Part shown: in pieces, positions 48,622-56,375 of the stretch | How positions within the stretch are numbered: the stretch's first letter is position 1 | How the letters are laid out: every line of letters starts with the position of its first letter | Assembly: GCF_030908385.1 (NCBI RefSeq) | Contig: NZ_CP133091.1 | Span: 1-64,000 of the forward strand | From: Mangrovimonas sp. YM274 | GTDB lineage: Bacteria > Bacteroidota > Bacteroidia > Flavobacteriales > Flavobacteriaceae | Direction: 5' to 3' | Length of the DNA: 64,000 nucleotides | Translations under genes and position numbers: made by a program | The notes under the pieces: generated by a model | Databases searched by the model: none | What the model was told of the DNA's origin: nothing | What the model saw: the letters and a program-made list of their open reading frames with translations, nothing else

Positions 48622-48689
48622 TTTTCTTCAAGGATTCTTCGTAAAAAGCCTTGTTTTACGAGGAAAACAGGAAGAATCCTCGAAGAAAA
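48622..48689. repeat. Nested inverted repeat
   Basis: The outer arms (48622-48640 and 48671-48689, TTTTCTTCAAGGATTCTTC with one mismatch) enclose inner arms CGTAAAA/TTTTACG (48640-48646 and 48654-48660). It lies in the gene-free stretch 48272-49068, which otherwise holds the structured repeat described next. Confidence 0.75.
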
Positions 48690-48790
48690 ACCCTAAAAAA
48701 GTATGTTAAAGGGAGGTTTATTGTATGATTTAAGAGGGTGTTTCTATGGAATGGTTTGGTTGGAAATATGGTTTGAATAGGAATGGTAAA

Positions 48791-49003
48791 CCCACTTCCT
48801 CCATGGGCGGAAAAACCTGTCATAAGCATAGAGAGCAAATTCCGTTAAGAACTTGGGAAGCCTTGGACCAAGTTTAGGAATTTGTGAACGGTTTTGGGAT
48901 TCTGGAAGAAGCACAAAAATACCTACTGACAGGGCGTCTTTTCTTTTGGTTCGTTTTCTTTGGACGAGCAAAGAAATCGAAGATTCAGCATAGCTAAAAT
49001 GAA
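48791..49003 (+). repeat. Structured intergenic repeat, unit 2
   Basis: Same layout as unit 1 (42826-43015). Stems are CCTGTCA (48816-48822) with TGACAGG (48927-48933), CAAATTCC (48836-48843) with GGAATTTG (48877-48884), and AACTTGG (48850-48856) with CCAAGTT (48868-48874), closing on the identical loop GAAGCCTTGGA. The tail GACAGGGCGTCTTTTCTTTT and the hairpin after it are nearly identical to unit 1. Spurious ORFs cross it. Confidence 0.85.
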
Positions 49004-49041
49004 CAGAAGCAATATGAAAGCTTCTACAGTCTACAAATAAC

Positions 49042-49070
49042 AAAAAAGCCAAACATAAGTTCGGCTTTTT
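49042..49070 (-). terminator. Terminator that probably belonged to tRNA-Pro
   Basis: AAAAAGCCAAAC pairs with GTTCGGCTTTTT (one mismatch) across ATAA. It directly abuts attL. Before integration it would have followed the tRNA-Pro 3' end, so the element has separated it from its gene. Confidence 0.75.
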
Positions 49071-49096
49071 ATTGGTCGGGATGACTGGATTCGAAC
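49069..49096. repeat. attL core (28 bp)
   Basis: Identical to 61946-61973. It contains the T-arm, acceptor stem and CCA end of tRNA-Pro and stops in the T-loop (ending TTCGAAC). Confidence 0.93.
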
Positions 49097-49211
49097 TATA
49101 TTTTCCTTATTACATTAAACACTCTCTATCTATTGTTTTTTCAGAGGTTTACTAAAAAACCTTTTTAATATTTTCTCTAAACGTTTTCCTTATTTTCTTA
49201 ATTTTCTTTAA

Positions 49212-49232
49212 TTTGTGTTCCAATTGTGTTCC
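49212..49232. promoter_or_regulatory. Possible integrase arm-binding repeats, left end
   Basis: TTGTGTTCC occurs twice, 11 bases apart (TTCC at 49218 and 49229), just before the integrase ATG. The right end holds the same pair with the same 11-base period. Confidence 0.45.
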
Positions 49233-49233
49233 C

Positions 49234-50490
49234 ATGGGTTATTCAACAGTTAAATTATATAAGGAAAATAAAAATAAAGAAAAATTTGTAGTCATATACT
49301 ATAAACATGATGGTTCCGCTATAAGACACAGAACTGGGATTACAATTTCTGAAAAAGATTTCGATAAAAAAGCTGAGAAAATTAAACCTTCCCACCCTTC
49401 AAATGAAGACTACAATAAAATCATTGGTAAAATTCAAAGGTCAATAGAAAATATAATTATCGATTATATAAATGAACACGGAATTAAACCAAACAGCGAC
49501 TATGTAAAGACACAAATTGCATCAGGGCTTAAAGAAAGAAAGGACTCTTTGGAAGCTGACATCATTGACTGCTATGAAGATTTTTTGAGTGAAAAAAAAA
49601 TCATGTTTAGTAGCCCTGAAAGAAGCACCACCTCCTTGAAAGATTATATTTCAACTAAAAATGCATTACAGGATTATTCCAAGGTTATAGGGCACATCCG
49701 CCCTTCGGATATAAATAACACCATTTGGTTGACCAAGTTTAATAAGTTTCTTGCTGAGACACGACCAAATATTACTGGTTATAAATTTGTTACCTCAGCT
49801 CAGAATGATAAAACTAGGGCTAAACGATTTGGTGTTCTGAAGAACTTTGGAGATTGGTTATTAAAAGAAAAATACCTGAAAGATATTGATGCACTCAAAA
49901 ACTTCAAGGTGAAGGTTGATAAAAAAACCTATTACACTTTAAGTCTAGAAGAATTAAGCTTAATCCAAAATCATCATTTTAAATCTTTATCTCACCAAAA
50001 AGCTATTGACATGTTCATAGTAGCGTGCCATACTGGCTTGAGATTTAGTGATGTTATTAGAATTTCAAAAACCAAGATTACCAAGAAGAATGACGCAAAA
50101 ATTCTTTCCATTATAAACCAGAAAACCAAAATCAAGGTCGAGGTACCTTTAACTGACAAAGTGTTAAGCATTCTTAAGAAATATGACTACCACCTGAACT
50201 TATTATCATCCCAAAAAACTAATGAATACATTCATGAAGGTCTAAAAAACATCAAAGAATTCCATGAATTACAAGAAAATAGTTATGATGGTGATGAATT
50301 GCACATTTATGATTTAATCACATTTCATACAGGTCGCAGAACTTTCATCACTAACTTGGTAAACAATAATGTTAGTTTAAATGCCATAATGAAAATGACT
50401 GGACACAGAAAAATATCTACTTTACAACAGTATATTAACCCTGATTACAATTTAATTATGGATAACGTTAGAATCTTTAATAGTTTATAG
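49234..50490 (+). CDS. Site-specific tyrosine recombinase (element integrase)
   Basis: This 418-residue integrase recombines the tRNA-Pro att sites. The start is the ATG at 49234 (MGYSTVKLYKENKNK). It has an arm-type N-terminus, a SAM-like core-binding domain (about 100-200) and a catalytic domain with Arg in CHTGLRFSD, His-x-x-Arg in FHTGRRTF, a His in GHRKISTLQQY and the Tyr nucleophile in that last motif. It lies 137 bp inside attL and points into the element. The protein ends at NSL, and the excisionase-like gene begins two bases after its stop codon. Confidence 0.93.
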   Translation: MGYSTVKLYKENKNKEKFVVIYYKHDGSAIRHRTGITISEKDFDKKAEKIKPSHPSNEDYNKIIGKIQRSIENIIIDYINEHGIKPNSDYVKTQIASGLKERKDSLEADIIDCYEDFLSEKKIMFSSPERSTTSLKDYISTKNALQDYSKVIGHIRPSDINNTIWLTKFNKFLAETRPNITGYKFVTSAQNDKTRAKRFGVLKNFGDWLLKEKYLKDIDALKNFKVKVDKKTYYTLSLEELSLIQNHHFKSLSHQKAIDMFIVACHTGLRFSDVIRISKTKITKKNDAKILSIINQKTKIKVEVPLTDKVLSILKKYDYHLNLLSSQKTNEYIHEGLKNIKEFHELQENSYDGDELHIYDLITFHTGRRTFITNLVNNNVSLNAIMKMTGHRKISTLQQYINPDYNLIMDNVRIFNSL

Positions 50491-50492
50491 AA

Positions 50493-50939
50493 ATGAAAAA
50501 AGCAGATGCACAATTAGTAATAGATTTAATTCATGCTACGGAGGCTTACCCAGAATTCATTAGTGTTGAAAATGTAGTTCAAAGCACTATTGATAAATAC
50601 ATTGATAATCTTATTAAGAACAAGCCTGAAATTAAATATAAAACCATAAAAACTGACACTGAGAGAAAGATGAATAACTTCATCAGACAATTCGAGGTTG
50701 CATTTCAAAAAAAATTAAAGAAGCTCGGTGAGGAACACCATATAAATCCTGAGCCTAAACCAATTAAAGAAGAAAAACAATATCTAATTAAAGAAGCTTC
50801 TGCTATACTTAATATGACCCCACAAAACCTTAATCATCTCTTAAGAAAGCATCCAGAAATAAATATTATTGAAATATCAAGCAGAAAAAGATATTTAACC
50901 GAAAATGAACTAAACAAACTAAAAAAAATTAATAAGTGA
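50493..50939 (+). CDS. Helix-turn-helix protein next to the integrase (possible excisionase)
   Basis: This 148-residue protein starts two bases after the integrase stop, so they are cotranscribed. The C-terminal third (YLIKEASAILNMTPQNLNHLLRKHPE...RYLTENELNKL) reads as a MerR/excisionase-type winged helix with DNA-binding residues. The N-terminal part is helical and charged. A role as directionality factor or helper is inferred from position. Confidence 0.65.
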   Translation: MKKADAQLVIDLIHATEAYPEFISVENVVQSTIDKYIDNLIKNKPEIKYKTIKTDTERKMNNFIRQFEVAFQKKLKKLGEEHHINPEPKPIKEEKQYLIKEASAILNMTPQNLNHLLRKHPEINIIEISSRKRYLTENELNKLKKINK

Positions 50940-51002
50940 TAATTATATAAAATAACCTAAACTCATCCCTACCGATACGAAAATGGAAGAATAACATTCT
51001 AT

Positions 51003-51254
51003 TTATTGAGAGCGTAACCATTTTATAAGCTGTACCACCAATAATACTATTAAAGTAATCAATGATACCACCAAGGAAATTAAGAGTCCTAGTGTGTTTA
51101 AATCCCCTTTATAGTCAGTTGGTCTATTTTTTCTTTCCGCATTCCTAAAAGCTCTAAACCAATGTTCAGCTTCTTGGTCATACCTTGCCAAAGTAGTCGA
51201 ACCATAGTCGTTAGGTCTCCATTTAAAGTCTTGTCTTTCTCCTTGAGTAGCCAT
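51003..51254 (-). CDS. Small membrane protein of the element
   Basis: 83 residues: a polar N-terminus (MATQGERQDFKWRPNDYGSTT) and one strongly hydrophobic helix at the C-terminus (about 52-78: TLGLLISLVVSLITLIVLLV). It lies two bases downstream of the resolvase gene on the same strand. Function unknown. Confidence 0.65.
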   Translation of the reverse strand: MATQGERQDFKWRPNDYGSTTLARYDQEAEHWFRAFRNAERKNRPTDYKGDLNTLGLLISLVVSLITLIVLLVVQLIKWLRSQ

Positions 51255-51256
51255 AT

Positions 51257-51859
51257 CTAAATATTTTGTTCTTGCATTGCTTTTTTTACCCTTTGTGCCA
51301 CGCCAAGACTAACACCTCCCAAAGCAGCAGCACGTCTTAATGATTCACCATTGTTAAGCTCGTTGGCTACCTTCTTATACTTGTTTAAAAACACCTCAGT
51401 GGTCATTTTGGAGCCATGTAAACGACCCTTGTATATTCCTTTGGCTTTTGCTATCTCTATACCTTGGCGTTGACGCTCTAACATATTATTGCGCTCCATC
51501 TCACTCACATTTCCCAATACTGACACAATCATCTTGAAGATTGGATTCTGTTTACCATCTACCATGGAATACATTCCAATATTCTCTACATAAAGATTCA
51601 CATTACTATTGGTGAAAAATTCACATACGGTTAGGATGTCTAGTATTGACCTTCCAATCCTATCAATGGACAAAACATGCACCTCATCAATTTTGTTATA
51701 TTTGATTGCTTCAACCAGTTTCTTTCCTTGTGGTCTGTCAAAGAATGGTATTGCTCCACTAATCTTATCCATATAGACCCTATCGAATTCAGATTCGTTT
51801 TTTTCTTGTCTTGCCGTGTTTTGCTCCTGAGTTGAAACTCTAATGTATTTGACTTTCAT
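51257..51859 (-). CDS. Serine recombinase (resolvase/invertase family)
   Basis: The 200-residue protein has the N-terminal catalytic Ser motif YIRVSTQEQNTARQ, the VLSIDRIGRSILDIL motif and EMERNNMLERQRQGIEIAKAKGIYKGR, followed by a C-terminal helix-turn-helix (ESLRRAAALGGVSLGVAQRVKKA). I start it at the ATG ending at 51859. The region upstream carries res-like inverted repeats. It resolves multimers or moves the element; it may also act on its own promoter. Confidence 0.92.
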   Translation of the reverse strand: MKVKYIRVSTQEQNTARQEKNESEFDRVYMDKISGAIPFFDRPQGKKLVEAIKYNKIDEVHVLSIDRIGRSILDILTVCEFFTNSNVNLYVENIGMYSMVDGKQNPIFKMIVSVLGNVSEMERNNMLERQRQGIEIAKAKGIYKGRLHGSKMTTEVFLNKYKKVANELNNGESLRRAAALGGVSLGVAQRVKKAMQEQNI

Positions 51860-51885
51860 AGTTCCTTTATTGTTATTCAAATATA

Positions 51886-51996
51886 GTGTATTAATTTAGG
51901 GTGACCTAATAATACACCTAAAAACCAGGCGTTTAGCTCGAATTAGTGTATTCAATAAAGGCATGCTTGGAATGATACACTTGATGTATATACAAG
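51886..51996. promoter_or_regulatory. Res-like site with three inverted repeats upstream of the resolvase
   Basis: Three imperfect dyads lie within about 110 bp: 51886-51917 (GTGTATTA...TAATACAC), 51946-51980 (GTGTATTC...GATACAC) and 51980-51996 (CTTG...CAAG around TGTATA). The first two share GTGTAT half-sites. Spacing and number fit a tripartite res site. Confidence 0.6.
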
Positions 51997-52056
51997 CACT
52001 TTTTATTTTTAAAAAAATGGTCGCCAATTCACGCTCATATGGGACCCGTATATACA

Positions 52057-52100
52057 GGGGGGGGGCTTTCTTTTTTGGTCAGGAGGTGGGATACGGGGGG
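52057..52100 (+). other. Poly-G tract with further G runs
   Basis: A run of nine G (52057-52065) is followed by GG, GG, GGG and a run of six G (52095-52100) in an otherwise AT-rich intergenic region (51860-52295). It could form a G-quadruplex or vary in length by slippage. No gene reads through it. Confidence 0.6.
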
Positions 52101-52295
52101 ATAAGTCCATGTCATCCAATTTTCTACCGACACTTCACAGACCAGTCGGACCAATATGCCTAGAAACATCCAAAAACCGCAAGCATCATAAAGTATAGAC
52201 TTTAATTTAGGTGACATGCTAATGAAAGGCGGTACAGATAAAAATAGTTAGTGTTTTGGTTTTTAAATACATATTTATATACAAAGAGAAGTATC

Positions 52296-52454
52296 ATGGC
52301 AAAACTACCAACAAGTGAAAATACCGAAACCTTTATAATGAGGATATCACCAGAATTGAAAGAGAAATTAAATCAATTGGCCAAAAAGAGTAAATATGGT
52401 GGAACCGCATCATCTGCGATAAGGTACTTAATAGAGAATGCAAGTAGATATTAA
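52296..52454 (+). CDS. Small ribbon-helix-helix protein
   Basis: 52 residues from the ATG at 52296 (MAKLPTSENTETFIMRISPE). The strand FIMRISPELKEKLNQLAKKS followed by GGTASSAIRYLIENAS is the ribbon-helix-helix pattern of Arc/CopG-type DNA-binding proteins. It could control the resolvase or the first cassettes. A longer in-frame reading starts 15 codons earlier without support. Confidence 0.75.
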   Translation: MAKLPTSENTETFIMRISPELKEKLNQLAKKSKYGGTASSAIRYLIENASRY

Positions 52455-52490
52455 ATTTACCACCCAATTGTTGTCTACGATTCAGCCAAA

Positions 52491-52607
52491 CTTTCGTTGC
52501 GTGAAAATCCGCTAGGATATTCGTGTTAAGAAACTAAGATAGCAAATTTGCGAGGATTTTCCGCTAGGAAAATCAGAAGCAATGAATTATACACGGTGTT
52601 GTAATGC
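52491..52607. repeat. Cassette-array site 1 (left end, truncated)
   Basis: It matches the class A sites from TTTCGTTGCG onward to ACACGGTGTTG, but the left arm (CAACGGTTTGTGTATAG) is missing and replaced by unrelated sequence. Right core is GTTGTAATGC (52598-52607), the private tag of the first gene unit. Confidence 0.9.
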
Positions 52608-52611
52608 GTTT

Positions 52612-53745
52612 TTATTTATAATATTCAATTTGTCTTATCCACTTATATAATTCTATTCCATCTACTTTTTTAACTATTTCATTCCAATTCCCGTTGCTAT
52701 CATATTTATAGTCAAATTTAATCTTATAGGTTTTTAACTCTTTAGAAGGCCAATGTTCTTCTGTGTATTCTAAAAATCTAATTTTATCATCTCGATAATC
52801 GTATTTTTCAATACGTATGGTGTTCGATTCTTTTTCGGTATAGTAATACTTTTTCTTTAGCCTATTTTCTTTATCATATTCATAATTGGTGTAATAAGGT
52901 CTATCGCTCGAGAAACCTCTAATTTCTTGAATCAAGTTATTATTCTTGTACTTATAAATTGTGTGTTCTCCCAATTTGGTTCCCTTATGGTCGCCATCTG
53001 AATTTAATCCATATGTTTTTCTATCAATTAATCTATTCGATTCGTCATATTTATTGACTAAATCTTTATAAATATTACCTATTGTATCTTGTACGCCCCA
53101 AGACCAACTTCTTTCTCCAACTTTTCTATAGCTATTCGGGTTTTTATAAATTCGGTAAAGTAATTTTCCACTATCATTATACTTGAAAATATATTCGTCT
53201 ATCGTTCCGTATTCGTCAATACTTTTTTGCCTAATTAATTTTCCATTTTCGTCATATCTCTTATAACGATAATTATAAAAGTCTAAATCCGAATTTTGGC
53301 TTATAATGGTTTCGTGTCTATCTCTTTCGTAGTAATGAGTATCAATGTAAACTAAATCGTATATGGAATCAATTTTTCTGATAAGTCTATCTTGCTTGTC
53401 GTACTCATATCTGTAGTAGTTTTCAAGCGAGTCTTTTTTATCATACCAAATATCTTCAATCAAAAGACCATTTTCATTGTAATGTCTTTCGTAATTTATG
53501 TAGTAACAAAAGTTGGTTGAATACCAAATGCTTTTAAATCGAGAAATCGTTGATTCAGGTCCCATAAATCCAGAATGACCATAGTCTCCGTCAATGTCAA
53601 ATAGTTTAGGATTCTCTCTTTCAGTTAGAAATATTACCTTTTCTCTAATAGATTTAACCTTTCCATAAATCGTATCTTTTTGTTGACCAAAGGAAAATGA
53701 AAACCAGAATAATGTTAAAGCTAAAATTAGGTTGGTTTTGTTCAT
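52612..53745 (-). CDS. Cassette gene 1: secreted YD-repeat-like protein
   Basis: This 377-residue protein has a signal peptide (MNKTNLILALTLFWFSFSFG) and many repeats with the YD-type pattern (YRYEYDKQDRLIRKID, YKRYDENGKLIRQK, FKYNDSGKLLYR, NKYDESNRLIDRK). Such repeats occur in RHS/toxin-type shells, but no toxin end or RHS core is present. The unit is bounded by GTTGTAATGC (52598-52607) and GCATTACAAC (53847-53856), which are exact reverse complements. A 102-bp leader precedes the start. It is the longest cassette gene. Confidence 0.82.
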   Translation of the reverse strand: MNKTNLILALTLFWFSFSFGQQKDTIYGKVKSIREKVIFLTERENPKLFDIDGDYGHSGFMGPESTISRFKSIWYSTNFCYYINYERHYNENGLLIEDIWYDKKDSLENYYRYEYDKQDRLIRKIDSIYDLVYIDTHYYERDRHETIISQNSDLDFYNYRYKRYDENGKLIRQKSIDEYGTIDEYIFKYNDSGKLLYRIYKNPNSYRKVGERSWSWGVQDTIGNIYKDLVNKYDESNRLIDRKTYGLNSDGDHKGTKLGEHTIYKYKNNNLIQEIRGFSSDRPYYTNYEYDKENRLKKKYYYTEKESNTIRIEKYDYRDDKIRFLEYTEEHWPSKELKTYKIKFDYKYDSNGNWNEIVKKVDGIELYKWIRQIEYYK

Positions 53746-53846
53746 TGTTTTTGAGGTAAATCTATTTGGTTTTATTTCAGTAAAATAGTCTAAATGAGTT
53801 AAGGAATTAATTCAGTGAGTAATTCAGTTTGTTGGTTTAGGCAAAT

Positions 53847-53984
53847 GCATTACAACGGTTTGTGTATAGTTTCGTTGCGTGAAAATCCGTAGGATTTTCG
53901 TGTTAAGAAACTAAGATAGTAAAGTTGCGAGGATTTTCCGTGAGGAAAATCAGTAGCAATGAATTATACACGGTGTTGTGCAAC
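53847..53984. repeat. Cassette-array site 2 (class A)
   Basis: 138 bp: GCATTACAAC, then CAACGGT and GTTTCGTTGC, two 8-bp hairpins (GAAAATCC/GGATTTTC and GATTTTCC/GGAAAATC), then GCAATGAATTATACAC, GTGTTG and the tag GTTGTGCAAC (53975-53984). Confidence 0.93.
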
Positions 53985-53990
53985 GTAATT

Positions 53991-54557
53991 TTATTCCAAA
54001 TAATCTTCTATTTTTTTTATTTCAATTACAATTCTATGATTTTCTGGCAAGCATTCAATTAATTCAGAAGGTCTTGCTAAGTCATTTTTAGGCATTTTTT
54101 GGTACCATTTTAATACTTTCTCAAAGAAAACAATTCCAGCCGTTTTATTTCCTGATTTATAAGTGCAAAATCCAATTTGTTCAATCAGTTTTACATACCT
54201 CCAAAGTTGAAATTTTTTCAAAGCTTTAGTGTCAACTTTTAAATAATTTTTAAGCGCAAGCTCTAAATTTCCAACATCGTGATAAATATGTGCTAAATAT
54301 AATTGGGCGAGAAAATTCGTTTTGTCTTTTTCAGTTGCTTTTTTAAAATTTTCAATTATTTTTTCTGAACTATTTCTCCAATCGTCACTTTCATAATCAA
54401 TCAATCCAAGTAATTGATAGTCTGTAGAGTTCAGTTTGGTTTGAGCAATAATTTTCCCACGAATACTCTTTCGAAATGATTCTTTTTCAATTGGATTTTC
54501 CGAAATAGAAAACTTGTCATATAGCTCCAAAATTTCTATTTCAAATTGAGATTTCAT
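53991..54557 (-). CDS. Cassette gene 2: TPR-like cytoplasmic protein
   Basis: 188 residues without a signal peptide; helical repeats (NFKKATEKDKTNFLAQLYLAHIYHDVGNLELALKNYL, in segments) resemble TPRs. Cassette tags GTTGTGCAAC (53975-53984) and GTTGCACAAC (54582-54591) are exact reverse complements. The stop lies 6 bp from the left tag. Function unknown. Confidence 0.8.
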   Translation of the reverse strand: MKSQFEIEILELYDKFSISENPIEKESFRKSIRGKIIAQTKLNSTDYQLLGLIDYESDDWRNSSEKIIENFKKATEKDKTNFLAQLYLAHIYHDVGNLELALKNYLKVDTKALKKFQLWRYVKLIEQIGFCTYKSGNKTAGIVFFEKVLKWYQKMPKNDLARPSELIECLPENHRIVIEIKKIEDYLE

Positions 54558-54581
54558 TCAGTTTCCGTGATTTTGAGTTAT

Positions 54582-54720
54582 GTTGCACAACGGTTTGTGT
54601 ATAGTTTCGTTGCGTGAAAATCCGCTAGGATTTTCAGGTTAAGAAACTAAGGTAGCAAAATTGCGAGGATTTTCCATGAGGAAAATCAGAAGCAATGAAT
54701 TATACACTGTGTTGCCCACA
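54582..54720. repeat. Cassette-array site 3 (class A)
   Basis: 139 bp, begins GTTGCACAAC and ends GTTGCCCACA. Same layout as site 2. Confidence 0.93.
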
Positions 54721-54721
54721 G

Positions 54722-55561
54722 TTATTTTTTCGCAATACTGTCAATTACAATAAATTTATGTTCAAAAAATGTTTTTGGTCCTATAATACTATCGATTTTC
54801 ATTCCATTTTCATCTAATTCAGTAGGTCCCATAAAATATTGCTGATAATATCCACGTAATGTTTTTTCTCCGGTAGTTTCATACCATTGACCAAACGTTG
54901 CTAAATCTCTAAATACAGCACCTTTATACCATTTTTGGTTTATAGTATCTTTTGTAAGGTCATAAAAGGTGTCTAATTTGACTTCCTTTTCATTTGAGAA
55001 ATCATAATTATAATTCTTTTCTTCTCTTGCTAAAAGCACTCTTACATTTGCGGGATGGTCAGTAATTAAATGAGAAAATATTTCGACGTATCCAATTATT
55101 GGTTCATTTAGTTTTAATGTATCTCTATTGAAATAAATAACATCATATGAAGTAGCTCGTCGACTGACAGTATCGTTTATAAATTCTTTTTGTTTATAAA
55201 TTGAATCCTCATATCTCCAAGCTAAAGTGTCTCCGTTTTTATTTAAATGCCAAATTTGATTTAGTCTAGAATTTCCTTTGAAAGGAAACCATTCCCTTAT
55301 TTCTCTTATGTTTCCGTCTTTATCAGACAAAATCCATTTTCCAAATTTTTGCTTTTCATTGAGTTGTTTTCCTTTTTTGAAAATATTTCCGTTTCGATAA
55401 AAATAATGAACGCTATCAAAATTTTCGTAATGTGTAATCCTTTTAAATTCAGTCTTATTTTTATAATATTCAACCGTTTTATTTTCAGAATTTCGCTTTG
55501 AAATGTCATTACAACTTGACAAAAGAATTGTGATTATAAATGTCAGCAGGATTTTTTTCAT
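54722..55561 (-). CDS. Cassette gene 3: lipoprotein
   Basis: About 279 residues from the ATG ending at 55561 (MKKILLTFIITILLSSCNDI), a lipoprotein signal. The mature part is soluble with several MORN-like segments (VHYFYRNGNIFKKGKQLNEKQ, GKWILSDKDGNIREIREW). The start codon lies only a few bases inside the cassette tag TGTGGGCAAC (55565-55574); the stop is one base after GTTGCCCACA (54711-54720). The tags are exact reverse complements. No clear function. Confidence 0.8.
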   Translation of the reverse strand: MKKILLTFIITILLSSCNDISKRNSENKTVEYYKNKTEFKRITHYENFDSVHYFYRNGNIFKKGKQLNEKQKFGKWILSDKDGNIREIREWFPFKGNSRLNQIWHLNKNGDTLAWRYEDSIYKQKEFINDTVSRRATSYDVIYFNRDTLKLNEPIIGYVEIFSHLITDHPANVRVLLAREEKNYNYDFSNEKEVKLDTFYDLTKDTINQKWYKGAVFRDLATFGQWYETTGEKTLRGYYQQYFMGPTELDENGMKIDSIIGPKTFFEHKFIVIDSIAKK

Positions 55562-55564
55562 AAT

Positions 55565-55703
55565 TGTGGGCAACGGTTTGTGTATAGTTTCGTTGCGTGA
55601 AAATCCGCTAGGATTTTCGTGTTAAGAAACTAAGATAATAAAGTTGCTAGGATTTTCCGTGAGGAAAATCGGAAGCAATGAATTATACATAGTGTTGGGC
55701 TAC
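55565..55703. repeat. Cassette-array site 4 (class A)
   Basis: 139 bp, begins TGTGGGCAAC and ends GTTGGGCTAC. A small change (TATACATAG) is seen near the right arm. Confidence 0.93.
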
Positions 55704-55706
55704 GTT

Positions 55707-56192
55707 TTATTCAAAATCTATTTCGAGTCTGTTTTGTCTTGCAGGAATTAGTTTGTCTCCATCTATAATAAATTCCCAAAAGGCAGGTTGGTAATTATCT
55801 AGTGAATCATTTTCATTTTTGTAATTTTTTAGATTTTCTATAATCGGAGCCTTGTAAATTGTAACCCAACCTTCATTGCATTTTGATGAAGTGTAGTTAA
55901 ATGTAACTAGTTTTCCATGGATGAAGGTGAATCCATTTAGTTTACTTTGATAGTTAATGTTAGTGTTGATGGAAATGCGACATTTGCCCTCATATTCGAA
56001 AAATTGTACTTCATAAACTTCGGGGTCATGTCGGTTAAATTTGGAGGTGTCCAACACAAATTCTTGATATTTTTCAATAATTGTCTCGATTTTACTGAGC
56101 AGCTCTGACTTTATATAGACATTTTTTTTAGATGTACAGCATACCAATAGAGGGCATAAGAGTAATAATTTTAAAAGTCGTTTGACATTCAT
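55707..56192 (-). CDS. Cassette gene 4: lipoprotein
   Basis: 161 residues from the ATG ending at 56192 (MNVKRLLKLLLLCPLLVCCTS), a lipoprotein signal with Cys-Cys; another ATG lies three codons upstream. The mature part reads KLNGFTFIHGKLVTFNY and ends AFWEFIIDGDKLIPARQNRLEIDFE. Cassette tags GTTGGGCTAC (55694-55703) and GTAGCCCAAC (56231-56240) are exact reverse complements. Unknown function. Confidence 0.8.
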   Translation of the reverse strand: MNVKRLLKLLLLCPLLVCCTSKKNVYIKSELLSKIETIIEKYQEFVLDTSKFNRHDPEVYEVQFFEYEGKCRISINTNINYQSKLNGFTFIHGKLVTFNYTSSKCNEGWVTIYKAPIIENLKNYKNENDSLDNYQPAFWEFIIDGDKLIPARQNRLEIDFE

Positions 56193-56230
56193 ATTTTCCA
56201 TATTTAATACTTCTAACTTTTAGTAGTAAT

Positions 56231-56367
56231 GTAGCCCAACGGTTTGTGTATAGTTTCGTTGCGTGAAAATCCGCAGGATTTTCGAGTTAAGAAACTAAGA
56301 TAGCAAAGTTGCGAGGATTTTCCGTGAGGAAAATCAGAAGCAATGAATTATACACTGTGTTGTACAC
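56231..56367. repeat. Cassette-array site 5 (class A)
   Basis: 137 bp, begins GTAGCCCAAC and ends GTTGTACAC. Confidence 0.93.
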
Positions 56368-56375
56368 TGGCTTTT

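Noticed and set aside
48656-49052. ORFs across structured repeat unit 2
   Set aside because: They run through the hairpins of the repeat and have no protein-like composition.
49071-49096. Second tRNA-Pro gene
   Set aside because: Only the T-arm and acceptor end are present; it is the attL copy of the tRNA 3' end.
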